From contig CAXTVQ010000021.1 in the NCBI GenBank assembly GCA_964247705.1, forward strand, positions 3,995-67,994: DNA of 64,000 nt. The letters run 5' to 3'. Below, piece after piece: positions 17,376 to 26,651 of this stretch. The position numbers and the translations under genes were made by a program. Positions within the stretch are counted from its first letter, which is position 1; every line of letters begins with the position of its first letter. The notes under the pieces are model-generated. The model did no database searches. It was not told where the DNA came from and saw only the letters and a list, made by a program, of their open reading frames with translations. The stretch comes from LMUY01 sp964247705 (GTDB lineage Bacteria > Pseudomonadota > Alphaproteobacteria > Acetobacterales > Acetobacteraceae).

Positions 17376-17514
17376 GCGTCCTCCGGGCGATGGCGGCGCG
17401 GGCAGCGCGGTGTCCGGCACTGAGACGGGAGGGCGCCGTGTAGCCGCACGCGATCGTCGAGTAGTTGGGCTGGATCGGAAATCCGACCCGGTGCAGGGCG
17501 GCCGGCTCCATCGC

Positions 17515-18558
17515 TCAGCGGTCCACAACCAGGTCGCTGACGGGCCGGGCGCAGCAGAGCAGGGTCATCCCCGCATCGATCTCCCGCTGCCGGATGCCAC
17601 CGCCATGCCGCAGCTCGACCATGCCGGAGACCAGCCGGCTTTTACAGGTGCCGCACACCCCCTTGTTGCAGGCGGAGGGCAGCCGCAATCCGGCCGCCCT
17701 CGCCGCGGCCAGGATCGTGCTGCCGGACGGGCACGCCACCGTGCGGCCCAAGCCGGCGAACGCGACCGTGAAGCTGTGCTGCGCTGCCGCCGAGATGGCC
17801 GCCACCGGCTCCACCGCGTCCGGCGGGGCGAAAGCGAAGCTCTCCTCGTGGTAGCGTGACCGGTCGAACCCGGCGGTCTCCAATATCGCGCGGACCGCCG
17901 CCATGTAGGGTGCCGGGCCGCAGCAGAATACGTCCCGCGTCGCCAAGTCCGGGACTGCCGCCCGTAGCATGGCATCCGACAGCCGGCCGCGCAGCCCATC
18001 CCAGGCACCCGCCTCCACGATACTGATCCGCGCGAAACCCGGCCGGCGGGCCATCGCGGCAAGCTCGTCGGCGAACACCAGGTCTGCTGGGCTGCGGGCG
18101 CTGTGCACGAAGAGAATGTCGGCGTCGCTACCGAGGTCATGCGCGGTTCGGGCCATGCTCATCAGCGGCGTGATGCCAGAGCCGGCGGACAGGAACAGGT
18201 AGCGCCCGCCCGGACGCGGCATGCAAGTGAACACCCCGTGCGGCCCGCTGGCAACCACGCGTAGCCCTGGCCGCAGGGCGTCGTGCAGCCATCCGGACCC
18301 TGCGCCCCCCAGCGCCCGTTTGGCCGTGATCTCCAGACGGTGTGGCCGGGTTGGGGGCGAGGCGATGGTGTAGCAGCGCTGCACGCCGGCAGCCGTCAAA
18401 TCGAACGTCATGAACTGGCCCGGCTGGAACCGGAACAGCCGGGGTTCCGCGGCGGCAAAGACGAAGGTCGCCACGTCATGCGTTTCCGGGCGCACTGCCA
18501 CGCAGACGAGTTGCTCGTCTTGCGCCGGGTCCCAGGCGGGAGGCAGCGCCTCGATCAT
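17515..18558 (-). CDS. gbcB: Ferredoxin-type oxygenase reductase (GbcB-like)
   Basis: A 347-residue electron-transfer subunit: an FAD-binding domain (motif RCYTIAS), an NAD-binding domain (GSGITPLMSM and CCGPAPYM), and a C-terminal plant-type [2Fe-2S] ferredoxin domain with CNKGVCGTC and a distant Cys near the end (TLLCCARP). It passes electrons from NAD(P)H to the neighbouring Rieske oxygenase. The ATG at 18558 overlaps the oxygenase stop by 4 bases (ATGA), fixing the start although the frame is open further. The gene symbol is by analogy to glycine-betaine monooxygenase. Confidence 0.88.
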   Translation of the reverse strand: MIEALPPAWDPAQDEQLVCVAVRPETHDVATFVFAAAEPRLFRFQPGQFMTFDLTAAGVQRCYTIASPPTRPHRLEITAKRALGGAGSGWLHDALRPGLRVVASGPHGVFTCMPRPGGRYLFLSAGSGITPLMSMARTAHDLGSDADILFVHSARSPADLVFADELAAMARRPGFARISIVEAGAWDGLRGRLSDAMLRAAVPDLATRDVFCCGPAPYMAAVRAILETAGFDRSRYHEESFAFAPPDAVEPVAAISAAAQHSFTVAFAGLGRTVACPSGSTILAAARAAGLRLPSACNKGVCGTCKSRLVSGMVELRHGGGIRQREIDAGMTLLCCARPVSDLVVDR

Positions 18559-19802
18559 CCACACAGTCCGGCGGTCAAGCGTTGCAAGTACCACTCGCAA
18601 AACTGTTCGACCAGGCCCTCGGTATGCGGCGAATACGGCCCGGGCTGATAGGCTGGGCTGCGGACCCCGCATTGGGTGATCCCGACCAGATCGGCGTCTT
18701 GCCGGTTGGTGGCCTCCCAGACCGCAGTCAGGTTGGCCAGGTCGTAGTCGACGCCTTCGACTGCGTCCTTGTGCACCAGCCACGTGGTCCGCAGCAGCGT
18801 GCGGTCAGGACCGAGCGGCAGGGCGCAGAAGGTTACGGCGTGGTCAGCCATGAAATGGTGCCAGGAGTTCGGCTGCGTCCAAAAGCTCAATCCGCCCAGC
18901 TTGGCCTCCTTCAAGCCGCCAAGTAGACGCTTGCAAGCGGCGCGGGTGTTGGCCGTGTGGCTTTCACCAGCCTGGTCCAGCGGCAACCGCTCGGTCCGGA
19001 AGCCGGTGGCGCGGCCGGTCAGGTGCTCGATGCGGCGGGACGGCAGACCGGCCTGCTCCCAGCGTGTGTGCATCTCCTCCACCAGGCCGTCGTAGCGGGC
19101 GGCCAGCGCTAGTCCGCCCTCATCCATGCTCTCGGGTGCGAAGCCGAAGCCGTAGGCGAACAGCGGGACAGTGAGCTCCGGGTGGTTGCCCGCGCAATGA
19201 TAGCACTCGCGGTTATTCTCCATCGTCAGCTTCCAGTTCCCGGCCTCCACCAGGTCGATCTGCCGGGCGATCTTCGCGTCCGGGATGGCGTGAGGCCGCA
19301 AATAGGGCTCCATGGTCGCCGCCATGTCCTCGATGTCGTCGGGCGGATGGTCTGCGAGACAGATGAACAGCAGCCCGGCCACCGAGCGAAGTGCGATTGG
19401 CTTCAATCCGCGGCAGGATGGGTCGAAACCGTCCCCCATGTGGTCGGCGAAAAGCAGTCGGCCATCCAGCCCGTACGTCCACGTGTGATAGCGGCAGACG
19501 AGGTTGCCGACCTGTCCCTTACCGTCCGGGACGAGCTGCGCTCCCCGGTGGCGGCAAACATTATGGAAGGCCCGGACAGCACCATCATCGTCCCGCAGGA
19601 TCAACACCGGGGCGTTTCCGAGTTGAAGCGCCATGACGTCGCCGGACTCGGGCACATCCGGCTCCTGCCCGACGAAGATCCAATGGCGGCCAAAGATCAG
19701 GTCGAGGTCGGCGCTGTGGAGTGCCTCGTCCATGTAGAAGGACGCCTCCAGGCTGTGCCCGGGAATACGCCGCAGGAGGAGGTTCGATAGATTGTCCGCC
19801 AT
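18555..19802 (-). CDS. gbcA: Rieske oxygenase, glycine betaine/quaternary-amine monooxygenase type (GbcA-like)
   Basis: A 415-residue oxygenase alpha subunit. The Rieske [2Fe-2S] ligands are CRHRG and CRYHTW; the mononuclear iron site is in NNRECYHCAGNHPEL. The overall pattern (short N-terminus, RIPGHSLEASFY, YHTWTYGLDGRL) fits the betaine/stachydrine/carnitine demethylating group. The reaction is expected to be oxidative loss of one N-methyl as formaldehyde. A GAGG ribosome site lies 6 bases before the ATG. It heads an apparent operon with the reductase and the demethylase: a quaternary amine goes to the tertiary, then to the secondary amine. Confidence 0.88.
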   Translation of the reverse strand: MADNLSNLLLRRIPGHSLEASFYMDEALHSADLDLIFGRHWIFVGQEPDVPESGDVMALQLGNAPVLILRDDDGAVRAFHNVCRHRGAQLVPDGKGQVGNLVCRYHTWTYGLDGRLLFADHMGDGFDPSCRGLKPIALRSVAGLLFICLADHPPDDIEDMAATMEPYLRPHAIPDAKIARQIDLVEAGNWKLTMENNRECYHCAGNHPELTVPLFAYGFGFAPESMDEGGLALAARYDGLVEEMHTRWEQAGLPSRRIEHLTGRATGFRTERLPLDQAGESHTANTRAACKRLLGGLKEAKLGGLSFWTQPNSWHHFMADHAVTFCALPLGPDRTLLRTTWLVHKDAVEGVDYDLANLTAVWEATNRQDADLVGITQCGVRSPAYQPGPYSPHTEGLVEQFCEWYLQRLTAGLCG

Positions 19803-19825
19803 GTTGGCCTCGCATTGCCTGTGTA

Positions 19826-19855
19826 ATTATGGCCCCCGCCAGGACCGACCGCTAA
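19826..19855 (-). promoter_or_regulatory. Possible promoter of the Rieske operon
   Basis: On the minus strand, TTAGCG (19855-19850) and CATAAT (19831-19826) are 18 bases apart, a loose sigma-70 fit 24 bases before the oxygenase ATG. The -35 overlaps a short inverted repeat ACCG-TTAG-CGGT. Tentative. Confidence 0.3.
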
Positions 19856-19894
19856 CGGTTATGCGCCGTCAAATGTTTATTTCTACGCGGCGGG

Positions 19895-20509
19895 CTAGTT
19901 CATCTCTGGCGAGTGAAACAGGTCCACGAGTATCGGTCGATGATCCGACCTTCCTCTGTCGAGCGCCTGGGACGACCTGCATTGCATTCCGCGCGAGAGG
20001 CATCGGTCCAGACGGAGCGGCACGATCCCCTTGGCCATATGCGTGATGGCCCGGGGCCCGACGTCGGCGAACCCCGGTGCCAGGACCGGCCCGATCGCGT
20101 TGAAGTCCCCGGCGATGACGGAGATTTCGGGCCGGGAGCGCACGAGGTGGCGGACCTGGCGGCGGTTGGCGATCTGGCCGTGATCGAGGTGGACGGCCGC
20201 AATCCTCACGCCGAGCACCTCGATCACGAGTGCCAGCCGGCGGGCCCGTTTTTTTAGTATCGGCGACGGAAGGTCCCAGTTGCCAGCGGCCGGCAGGTCC
20301 AAGTGCTCCACGACGGCGAACGGGTGGGGTGACCACGCAGCCGGGCCATGCCTCCTGCCCCGCATCGTCAGGCGGATGTAAGAGCCGCCGAGCAGCGAAG
20401 GAAGCCCGTCCAGGTTCTCCCAGGCCTCCTGAAACAAGGCGATATCGGGCTTGTGCCGGGCGATCAGGTCCGCGACATCACCGGCACGCGCCCCGGAACG
20501 GGTAAGCAA
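19895..20509 (-). CDS. Endonuclease/exonuclease/phosphatase-fold protein, start codon unclear
   Basis: About 205-212 residues of the EEP fold: SWNLL opening, FQEAW (metal Glu), VIAGDFNAIG (GDFN) and SDHRPI (terminal Asp-His) are all present. It is a paralogue of the gene at 46344-47024, with which it shares IANRRQ/LLNRRQ, GPVLAPGFADVGPR and PLRLDRC. The frame extends upstream through FRLLSWN, matching MKLISWN of the paralogue, but the codon at the start position (20530-20528) is TTC, not TTG. No ATG, GTG or TTG occurs between there and the preceding stop. The TTG at 20509 would drop the first beta strand. It may start at a rare codon, carry a sequence error, or be decaying. Confidence 0.65.
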   Translation of the reverse strand: MLTRSGARAGDVADLIARHKPDIALFQEAWENLDGLPSLLGGSYIRLTMRGRRHGPAAWSPHPFAVVEHLDLPAAGNWDLPSPILKKRARRLALVIEVLGVRIAAVHLDHGQIANRRQVRHLVRSRPEISVIAGDFNAIGPVLAPGFADVGPRAITHMAKGIVPLRLDRCLSRGMQCRSSQALDRGRSDHRPILVDLFHSPEMN

Positions 20510-20677
20510 GTTCCAGCTCAGGAGACGGAAGTCGGACGTATCTTTCGTGATTTCGCGGCTCGTTTCAGATCACGGCGAACTCTTCAGCAGGTGGGGCGCA
20601 GACCCATCCCGCCTACTCGATAACAGCATCTAAGACGCCAGCACCTCCAATGACCGGCGCTGATGAAGAAGCCTGGC

Positions 20678-23600
20678 TTATTCCGCCGGCTGCTCCACCG
20701 CGTCCAGGGCCGGCCGTTGCCGTCGGCCGATGCGCCGGGCCAACCCCGACAGGTCGTCCATCACCGTGTAGAAGCTTGGCACGAACACCAGGCTGAGCAA
20801 CGTGCTCACCACTAGCCCGCCGATCACGCCGATCGCCATCGGCGCGCGGAACTCGCCGCCGTCGCCGATGCCGAGGGCGGACGGGATCATCCCGGCCACC
20901 ATCGCCACCGTGGTCATCACGATCGGGCGGGCACGCTTGCTGCCGGCCTCGGTGATCGCCTGACGCCGGGGGGTGCCGCGGGCGCGCGCCTCGATGGCGA
21001 AATCCACCAGCATGATGGCGTTCTTCGTCACGATGCCGATCAGCATCAGCACGCCGATCACCACCGGCATGCTCAGTGCCTCTCCCGTCACCAGCAGCGC
21101 CAGGATCACGCCGCCGATCGACAGCGGCAGGGAGAGCAGGATGGTGATCGGCTGGAACACGTCGCCGAACAGCAGCACCAGCACCGCCAGCACGATCAGC
21201 AGCCCCGCCCCCATGGCGCTGGCGAAGCCGCTGAACACCTCGGCCATGATTTCGGCGTCGCCGCCATTCTGCACGCGCACACTCTTGGGCAGGTTTTGTG
21301 CCTCGGGCAGCGCGTAGATCTTGGCCAGCGCCGCCCCCAACGCCTCGCCACGCTCCAGATCGGCGCCGATCAGCACCCGCCGCACCCGGTCGTAACGCTC
21401 GATGGAGGACGGGCCGCTGCCGAACCCCACGTCGGCCACCGCCGTCAGCGGCACGGCCAGCCCGTTGGTGCCGGGCACCGGCATCACCTCCAGCCCCGAC
21501 AGGTCCGCCCGCGCCGCCGGGTCGAGCTGGACGCGGATCGGGATCAGCCGGTCGCCGTCGCGGTACTTGGCGAGGTTGGCGGGAATGTCGCCGATGCTGG
21601 CGATGCGCACGGCGTCCGCAATTGCCTCCGTGGTCACGCCGAAGCGGCTGGCCTCCTCGTTGCGGGGGGTCACCCGTATCTCGGGCCGGTCTACCCCGGC
21701 GTTGGCGGCCACGTCCCGGAACCCGGGAAGCCGGCGCATCGCCCCTTCCAGCCGGGCCACGGCGTGGTTCAGCGCGGCCGGGTCGTCGCCCAGCACGGTT
21801 ACGGACAGCTCGCGCTCGCCGCGGTCGTTCACCAGCCAGCCGTGCAGGTCCGGAATGGTGGCGAGATGGCGGGACAGCGCCTCCTCGATCGCCTTCTGGC
21901 TGCGGCTGCGGTCCGACTTGGGCGTGAGCGTCGCCACCAGCGAGGCCGTCCGGATCGAGGCGCCGGCTCCCGTCGGCGTGCTGCCCCCCACGACAAAGAC
22001 GTTGGTCACGCCGGGTTCAGTCAGAAAGCTTTTCGCCACAGCATCCGTCTTGGCCCGCGTGTCGGCCAAGGTCGCACCCGGCGGCAGCTCCAGCGACATG
22101 ACGATGCGGCTGTCATCCTGCGGCGGAATGAACCCGGTCGGCAGCAGCGTGGTGGACCACAGCGACAGGCCGAACAGCCCGAGCCCGGCCACGAGCGTCA
22201 CGTAGGGCTGCGACAGCGTCACCCGCAGCAGCCCCTGGTAGAAGCGCATCACCGGGCCGTCCACCACCACCCGCTCCCGGTGCGGCTTGAGGAAGTAAGC
22301 GGCCATGACCGGGGTCAGCAGCCGGGCCACCAGCAGGCTGACCAGCACGGCCGCCGACACCGTCAGGCCGAACTGCTTGAAGTATTGCCCGGGGATGCCG
22401 CCCATGAAGCTGACGGGGGCGAACACGGCCACGATGGTGAGCGTGATGGCCACGACCGCCAGCCCGATCTCGTCCGCCGCCTCGATCGAGGCGTGCCAGG
22501 CCGACTTGCCCATGCGCATGTGGCGGACGATGTTCTCGATCTCCACGATCGCGTCGTCCACCAGGATGCCCGTGACCAGGGTGATCGCGAGCAGGCTGAC
22601 GAAGTTGAGCGAGAAGCCCATCGCGTCCATGAAGAAGAAGGCGGGCAGGATCGACAGCGGCAGCGCCACCGCCGCCAGCAGTGTCGCCCGCCAGTCCCTC
22701 AGGAAGATGAACACAACAATGGTCGCCAGCACAGCGCCCTCCAGCAGCGAGTGCATGGCCGACACGTAGCCGCCGTAGGTTCCCCGCACCGAGTCGTCGA
22801 TCAGGCTGAGGCGCACCCCCGGATGCGCCGCCATCAGCCCATCGAGCTTGGCGTGCACCCGCTCGGCCACAATTACATCGCTGGCGCCCTTGGCCCGGAA
22901 CACGGCGAACGCCACCACGGGCGTCGTGCCATCCAGCCTGGCGAACTTGCGTGGCTCCTCGAACCCGTCCGTCACCGTGGCGACGTCGGACAGGCGGATC
23001 TCGCGGCCATCCGCGAGCACGATGTTGGTGTCCGCCAGGGCGGCGATGCTGGGTGCGTTGGCCAGGGTGCGGATGGCCTGCTCCTTGCCCCCCACCTCGC
23101 CGCGGCCGCCTGCCAGCTCGACGTTGGTCGCACGCAACTGGGCATTGACCTGCCCGGCGGTGACGCCCAGGGCCGCCATGCGGTCCGGCTGCAGGTTCAC
23201 CTCGACCTCCCGGGTCACCCCGCCGATCCGGTCCACCCGTCCCACGCCGGGCACGCCCTGCAGCTCGCGGATGACGGTGTCGTCGATGAACCACGAGAGC
23301 TGCTCGGCCGTCATGCCCGGCGCCGCTGCGGCGAACGTCTGGATCGCCTGGCCCACCACGTCGATGCGCTCGATGATCGGCTCGTCGATCGTGCGCGGCA
23401 GGTCCTCCCGGATCTTCGCCACCGCGTCCCTCACGTCGTTCAGCGCCCGGTCGGTACTGACCTCCAGCCGCAGTTCGACCAGCGTGGTGGAAGCGCCGTC
23501 GGTGACGGAGGAGGTGATGTGCTTCACGCCGGACACGCTGGCGATCGCGTCTTCTACCTTGCGGGTGACCTGCGTCTCCAGCTCGGCCGGAGCAGCGCCC

Positions 23601-23761
23601 GATTCGGTCACGGTCACGGAGACGATCGGCACGTCCACGTTGGGCGCGCGGGTGATCGGGATGACGCGGAATGCCACAACACCCAGCACCAGCAACACGG
23701 CGAACAGCACCAGCGCCGGGATCGGGTGGCGGATCGACGCGCCGGAGATCTTCAGCGCCAT
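20678..23761 (-). CDS. RND efflux transporter, inner-membrane pump (HAE1 type)
   Basis: A 1027-residue AcrB-like pump with 12 membrane segments and two large periplasmic loops. The proton-relay aspartates appear in GILVDDAIVEIENI, and the helix after the second loop reads GIVTKNAIMLVDFA. Length and motif order are those of multidrug/hydrophobe efflux pumps. The ATG at 23761 is chosen because the conserved start (MALKISGASIRHP) begins there, 4 bases after the membrane-fusion gene. No outer-membrane channel gene is next to the pair, so it probably uses a shared TolC-like protein. Confidence 0.95.
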   Translation of the reverse strand: MALKISGASIRHPIPALVLFAVLLVLGVVAFRVIPITRAPNVDVPIVSVTVTESGAAPAELETQVTRKVEDAIASVSGVKHITSSVTDGASTTLVELRLEVSTDRALNDVRDAVAKIREDLPRTIDEPIIERIDVVGQAIQTFAAAAPGMTAEQLSWFIDDTVIRELQGVPGVGRVDRIGGVTREVEVNLQPDRMAALGVTAGQVNAQLRATNVELAGGRGEVGGKEQAIRTLANAPSIAALADTNIVLADGREIRLSDVATVTDGFEEPRKFARLDGTTPVVAFAVFRAKGASDVIVAERVHAKLDGLMAAHPGVRLSLIDDSVRGTYGGYVSAMHSLLEGAVLATIVVFIFLRDWRATLLAAVALPLSILPAFFFMDAMGFSLNFVSLLAITLVTGILVDDAIVEIENIVRHMRMGKSAWHASIEAADEIGLAVVAITLTIVAVFAPVSFMGGIPGQYFKQFGLTVSAAVLVSLLVARLLTPVMAAYFLKPHRERVVVDGPVMRFYQGLLRVTLSQPYVTLVAGLGLFGLSLWSTTLLPTGFIPPQDDSRIVMSLELPPGATLADTRAKTDAVAKSFLTEPGVTNVFVVGGSTPTGAGASIRTASLVATLTPKSDRSRSQKAIEEALSRHLATIPDLHGWLVNDRGERELSVTVLGDDPAALNHAVARLEGAMRRLPGFRDVAANAGVDRPEIRVTPRNEEASRFGVTTEAIADAVRIASIGDIPANLAKYRDGDRLIPIRVQLDPAARADLSGLEVMPVPGTNGLAVPLTAVADVGFGSGPSSIERYDRVRRVLIGADLERGEALGAALAKIYALPEAQNLPKSVRVQNGGDAEIMAEVFSGFASAMGAGLLIVLAVLVLLFGDVFQPITILLSLPLSIGGVILALLVTGEALSMPVVIGVLMLIGIVTKNAIMLVDFAIEARARGTPRRQAITEAGSKRARPIVMTTVAMVAGMIPSALGIGDGGEFRAPMAIGVIGGLVVSTLLSLVFVPSFYTVMDDLSGLARRIGRRQRPALDAVEQPAE

Positions 23762-23765
23762 AGGC

Positions 23766-24923
23766 TCAGCCCCCTGCCTGGCTGATAGGGTCCACCCGGT
23801 CGCCATCGCGGACGAAGGTGCCGGACACGGCCACCACCGCTTCGCCGGCCTGCACCCCGGCGCTCAGCACGGCGCGGCCACCGTTGCGCAACGCTACGGT
23901 GACCGTCCGCGTCTGCACCACGCCGTCCCGCACCACCTGCACATGGGCGCTGCCTGGAACGTTGCCAGGGCCGCTATCCGAGTCGAACAGCACGGCGGAG
24001 AGCGGCACGATCACCCCCGTCTGCCGCGCCACCTCCACCACCGCTCGCGCGAAGGAGCCGATCACGCTCGGAGCGCTCTCGTTGTCGGGCGCGATCCGCA
24101 CCCGGCCGAGCCGGGTGGTTTGGCTCACCTCGGGCGCTACCAGCCGCACATGGGCGGCTACCGGGCCGGATGCGGTGGTGAGCGTGGCAGGCTGGCCTGG
24201 GTGGAGCTGCACCAGACGGGTCTCGGGGACCGCCGCCTCCAGCTCCACCGCGCCATTGGCGATCAGGCGAAACAGCGGCTCACCGGTCATCCCCACCACG
24301 GCGCCCAGGCGGGCCGTGCGGCGGCTGACCACACCGGCGGTCGGGGCACGGATGATCGTGCGGTCCAGCTTTACCTGCAACTCCTGCCGCTGCGCCCGGG
24401 CCAACGCGGCATCCGCCTCCGCAGCGTGGAGTGCGTTGATCGAGGCGTTCAGCCGCGCCACCCCCACCTGCGCCGCCTGCTGGCGGGTGTCGAAGGTCTC
24501 GCGGGAGGTGATGCCGGAGGTCACCAAGTCCTTTGAGCGGGCATAGGCGGCATCGGCCTGGGTGTGAGAGGCTTGGGCCTCGGCGATCGAGTTCTGCGCC
24601 TGCGCCACGGCGGCATCCGCCCGGGCCTGCTGCGCCGTGTTCTGCGCCAGGCTGGCGTCCAATGCATCGTGGGACAAGGTTGCCAGCACTTGCCCGGCGG
24701 CGACCCGGTCCCCCTCCTCGACAGCGATGCTGGTGATGGCCAGGCCGTCGATCTGCTGGCTGACCAGCACCTCCTCGCGCGGCACCAGCGTACCCGTGAC
24801 CAGGACGGTATCCGCCAGGGTGCCGGTTCCAGCATGCACGACCGTGACCGCCGGCGGGACAGCCTCGGGCGACGCGGCCAGCAGCAACGGGACGGCAAGC
24901 AGGAGGAGACGAAGAGGAACCAT
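23766..24923 (-). CDS. RND efflux periplasmic adaptor (membrane fusion protein)
   Basis: A 385-residue HlyD/AcrA-type adaptor: signal peptide (MVPLRLLLLAVPLLLAAS), lipoyl-like halves around DGLAITSIAVEEGDRVAAGQ and TIIRAPTAGVVSRR, a helical hairpin between them (about residues 90-190, Ala/Gln-rich), and a beta-barrel end. No lipobox Cys, so it is probably anchored by its uncleaved N-terminus or soluble. First gene of the pump operon; its promoter should be in 24924-25060, where I see no clear motif. Confidence 0.92.
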   Translation of the reverse strand: MVPLRLLLLAVPLLLAASPEAVPPAVTVVHAGTGTLADTVLVTGTLVPREEVLVSQQIDGLAITSIAVEEGDRVAAGQVLATLSHDALDASLAQNTAQQARADAAVAQAQNSIAEAQASHTQADAAYARSKDLVTSGITSRETFDTRQQAAQVGVARLNASINALHAAEADAALARAQRQELQVKLDRTIIRAPTAGVVSRRTARLGAVVGMTGEPLFRLIANGAVELEAAVPETRLVQLHPGQPATLTTASGPVAAHVRLVAPEVSQTTRLGRVRIAPDNESAPSVIGSFARAVVEVARQTGVIVPLSAVLFDSDSGPGNVPGSAHVQVVRDGVVQTRTVTVALRNGGRAVLSAGVQAGEAVVAVSGTFVRDGDRVDPISQAGG

Positions 24924-25060
24924 GGCTTCAGTGGCATCCGAGTGGCCACGGAAGCAAGGGTGCGCATACCCGCCCTGCTATGAGCGGCGTAAATCCGGAT
25001 ACGGCGCTTGGTTGGCGGCCGTCTCCGCCGGGTTGCGACCGGTGCGCGCGAGACCGGCGA

Positions 25061-25489
25061 TCACGCCTTGAAATACAGCAGCTTCAACTCGGCGGACAGG
25101 ACGGTTGCATCGTCGGTGGTATCGACGATCCGCCCCTCCATGCGCGCGAGCGTACCCGACCGGCGCTCCTGCAATTCGGCCACCACCCACTCCATCCGCA
25201 TCAGCCGGCCAACGCGCACCGGACCGCGAAACTGCACGTGATAGTCGACCCCGACATGCCCATGCTCACTCTCGGCGTCCGAACCGAACCCGATGCTGAG
25301 CAGGCCCGCGAGCAGTCCTGAGGTGTAGGCGCCGCTGGCGATCAGCTCCCCGTAGCGGCTGGCGGCGGCGAAGGCTTCGTCGTGATGCAGGGGATTGAGG
25401 TCGCCGACCATGTGCGCCCCGGCCTTGATCGCCGCGGCATCCAGCCGCAGATCCCGTTGCAGCCTGGCGCCCAGCGGCGGGGCTGCCAC
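25061..25489 (-). CDS. MaoC-like hot-dog dehydratase/thioesterase 1
   Basis: A 142-residue single hot-dog domain with the hydratase-2 pattern GDLNPLHHDEAFAAASRYG (Asp and His of the (R)-enoyl-CoA hydratase active site). Acts on a CoA ester, most likely adding water to an enoyl-CoA. Starts 4 bases after the next MaoC gene, and the two could form a heterodimer. Last gene of the minus-strand acyl-CoA operon. Confidence 0.82.
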   Translation of the reverse strand: MAAPPLGARLQRDLRLDAAAIKAGAHMVGDLNPLHHDEAFAAASRYGELIASGAYTSGLLAGLLSIGFGSDAESEHGHVGVDYHVQFRGPVRVGRLMRMEWVVAELQERRSGTLARMEGRIVDTTDDATVLSAELKLLYFKA

Positions 25490-25493
25490 GGCG

Positions 25494-25943
25494 CTAGGCC
25501 TGCCCCAGCATCAGGGCGGAGCGGCGGCAGCTCGCGACGATTTCCTCGCGCTGGTTGATCGTCTCGTGCCGGAACTCCACGATGCCCTGACCCGGGCGCG
25601 ACTTGCTGGCCCGCTTGCCGAGCACGGTCGTGCGCACCCGCACCGTGTCGCCGTGGAACACCGGTTTCGGGAACCGCACCTCGTCCATGCCCAGATTGGC
25701 GACGGTGGTGCCGTACGTCGTATCGTTGACGCTCATGCCGATCATCAGCCCGAGGGTGAACAGGCTGTTGACGATGGGTTGTCCGAACTCGGTCGTCGCC
25801 GAATACGCAGCGTCCAGGTGCAGCTTCGCCGGGTTCATCGTCATGGTCGAGAACAGGACGTTGTCGGTTTCGGTGATCGTCCGGGTCCACGGGTGCTCGA
25901 ACACCTGTCCATCAACGAATTGCTCGAAATACAAGCCTGGCAT
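25494..25943 (-). CDS. MaoC-like hot-dog hydratase 2 (mesaconyl/enoyl-CoA hydratase type)
   Basis: A 149-residue MaoC protein opening MPGLYFEQFVDGQVFEH, a start typical of mesaconyl-CoA-hydratase-like members. In place of the usual D-x-N-P-x-H it has MTMNPAKLHLDAAYS: the Asn and His are kept while Asp is replaced by Thr/Met, so catalysis may depend on its partner. The neighbouring MaoC (142 residues) keeps the full motif, which supports a heteromeric pair. 30 bases downstream of the nitroreductase gene. Confidence 0.8.
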   Translation of the reverse strand: MPGLYFEQFVDGQVFEHPWTRTITETDNVLFSTMTMNPAKLHLDAAYSATTEFGQPIVNSLFTLGLMIGMSVNDTTYGTTVANLGMDEVRFPKPVFHGDTVRVRTTVLGKRASKSRPGQGIVEFRHETINQREEIVASCRRSALMLGQA

Positions 25944-25973
25944 GCTGGGTCCTCGTGTTGCCGGTGCGTAGCT

Positions 25974-26651
25974 CTACTCGCGCCATTGCACCGTCTGTGT
26001 CAGGTCCGCCCGCTCGGTTCGAAAACTGTTCGCGTCATGCGCCTTGTCCGCGTAGCCGAACGAGATGGCGCACAGCACCAGGCGGTCCGGCGGCAGGGCG
26101 AAATGCTCCCGCAGCCAAGGGCTATACGACGCAATGGCCGCTTGCGGGATGGTGGCCAGCCCCAGCGACTGCGCCGCGAGCAGGAACACCGAGACGTAGC
26201 CGCCGCAATCCACCATGCCATACGGGCCCAATTCGGCATCCGCCGTGATCAGGGCGAAGTGCGGCGCACCGAAGAGACGGAAATTCTGTCGTGCCTGGGC
26301 CGTGTAGGCTTCCCTGTCGCCGCGCTCGATCCCCAGCGCGCCATACAGTTGAAAGCCGCAAACCCGGCGCCGTTCGAGGTAAACGCCGCGATAGGCCGGA
26401 GGAAACGCAATGTCAGGCTGCTCGGCCACGCCCGTTGCAGCCTGTTCCGATAACCCGGCGGCGACACGCCGGGTGGCGTCGCCGCTGGTGACGATGACCT
26501 GCCACGGCTGCGTGTTGCACCAGGACGGCGTCCGCTGCGCCAGCGTGAGCAGCCGCTCGATCGTCTGGCGGTCCACCTGCGTGTCCAGGAACGCGCGGCA
26601 ACTGTGCCGCTGCCGGAGCAGCGCATCCAGGGCGTCGGCGTCGGGGGGCAT
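25974..26651 (-). CDS. Nitroreductase-family FMN oxidoreductase
   Basis: A 225-residue nitroreductase fold: RHSCRAF near the start (FMN phosphate site), PSWCNTQPWQVIVTSG, and LGLATIPQAAI near the C-terminus. The family uses NAD(P)H and FMN to reduce nitro, quinone or enone groups, and some members act as flavin-dependent dehydrogenases. ATG overlaps the acyl-CoA dehydrogenase stop by one base (TGATG). Its presence inside an acyl-CoA operon suggests a dedicated redox step on the substrate and not general detoxification (inference). Confidence 0.85.
   Translation of the reverse strand: MPPDADALDALLRQRHSCRAFLDTQVDRQTIERLLTLAQRTPSWCNTQPWQVIVTSGDATRRVAAGLSEQAATGVAEQPDIAFPPAYRGVYLERRRVCGFQLYGALGIERGDREAYTAQARQNFRLFGAPHFALITADAELGPYGMVDCGGYVSVFLLAAQSLGLATIPQAAIASYSPWLREHFALPPDRLVLCAISFGYADKAHDANSFRTERADLTQTVQWRE

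Noticed and set aside
14943..17423. An 826-codon plus-strand frame running through the N gap
   Set aside because: It is read across unknown bases and is antisense to the N-demethylase; no domain content.
21296..23785. An 829-codon plus-strand frame opposite the RND pump
   Set aside because: GC-rich codon bias leaves open antisense frames; the protein is Arg/His/Gln-rich with no family motif.
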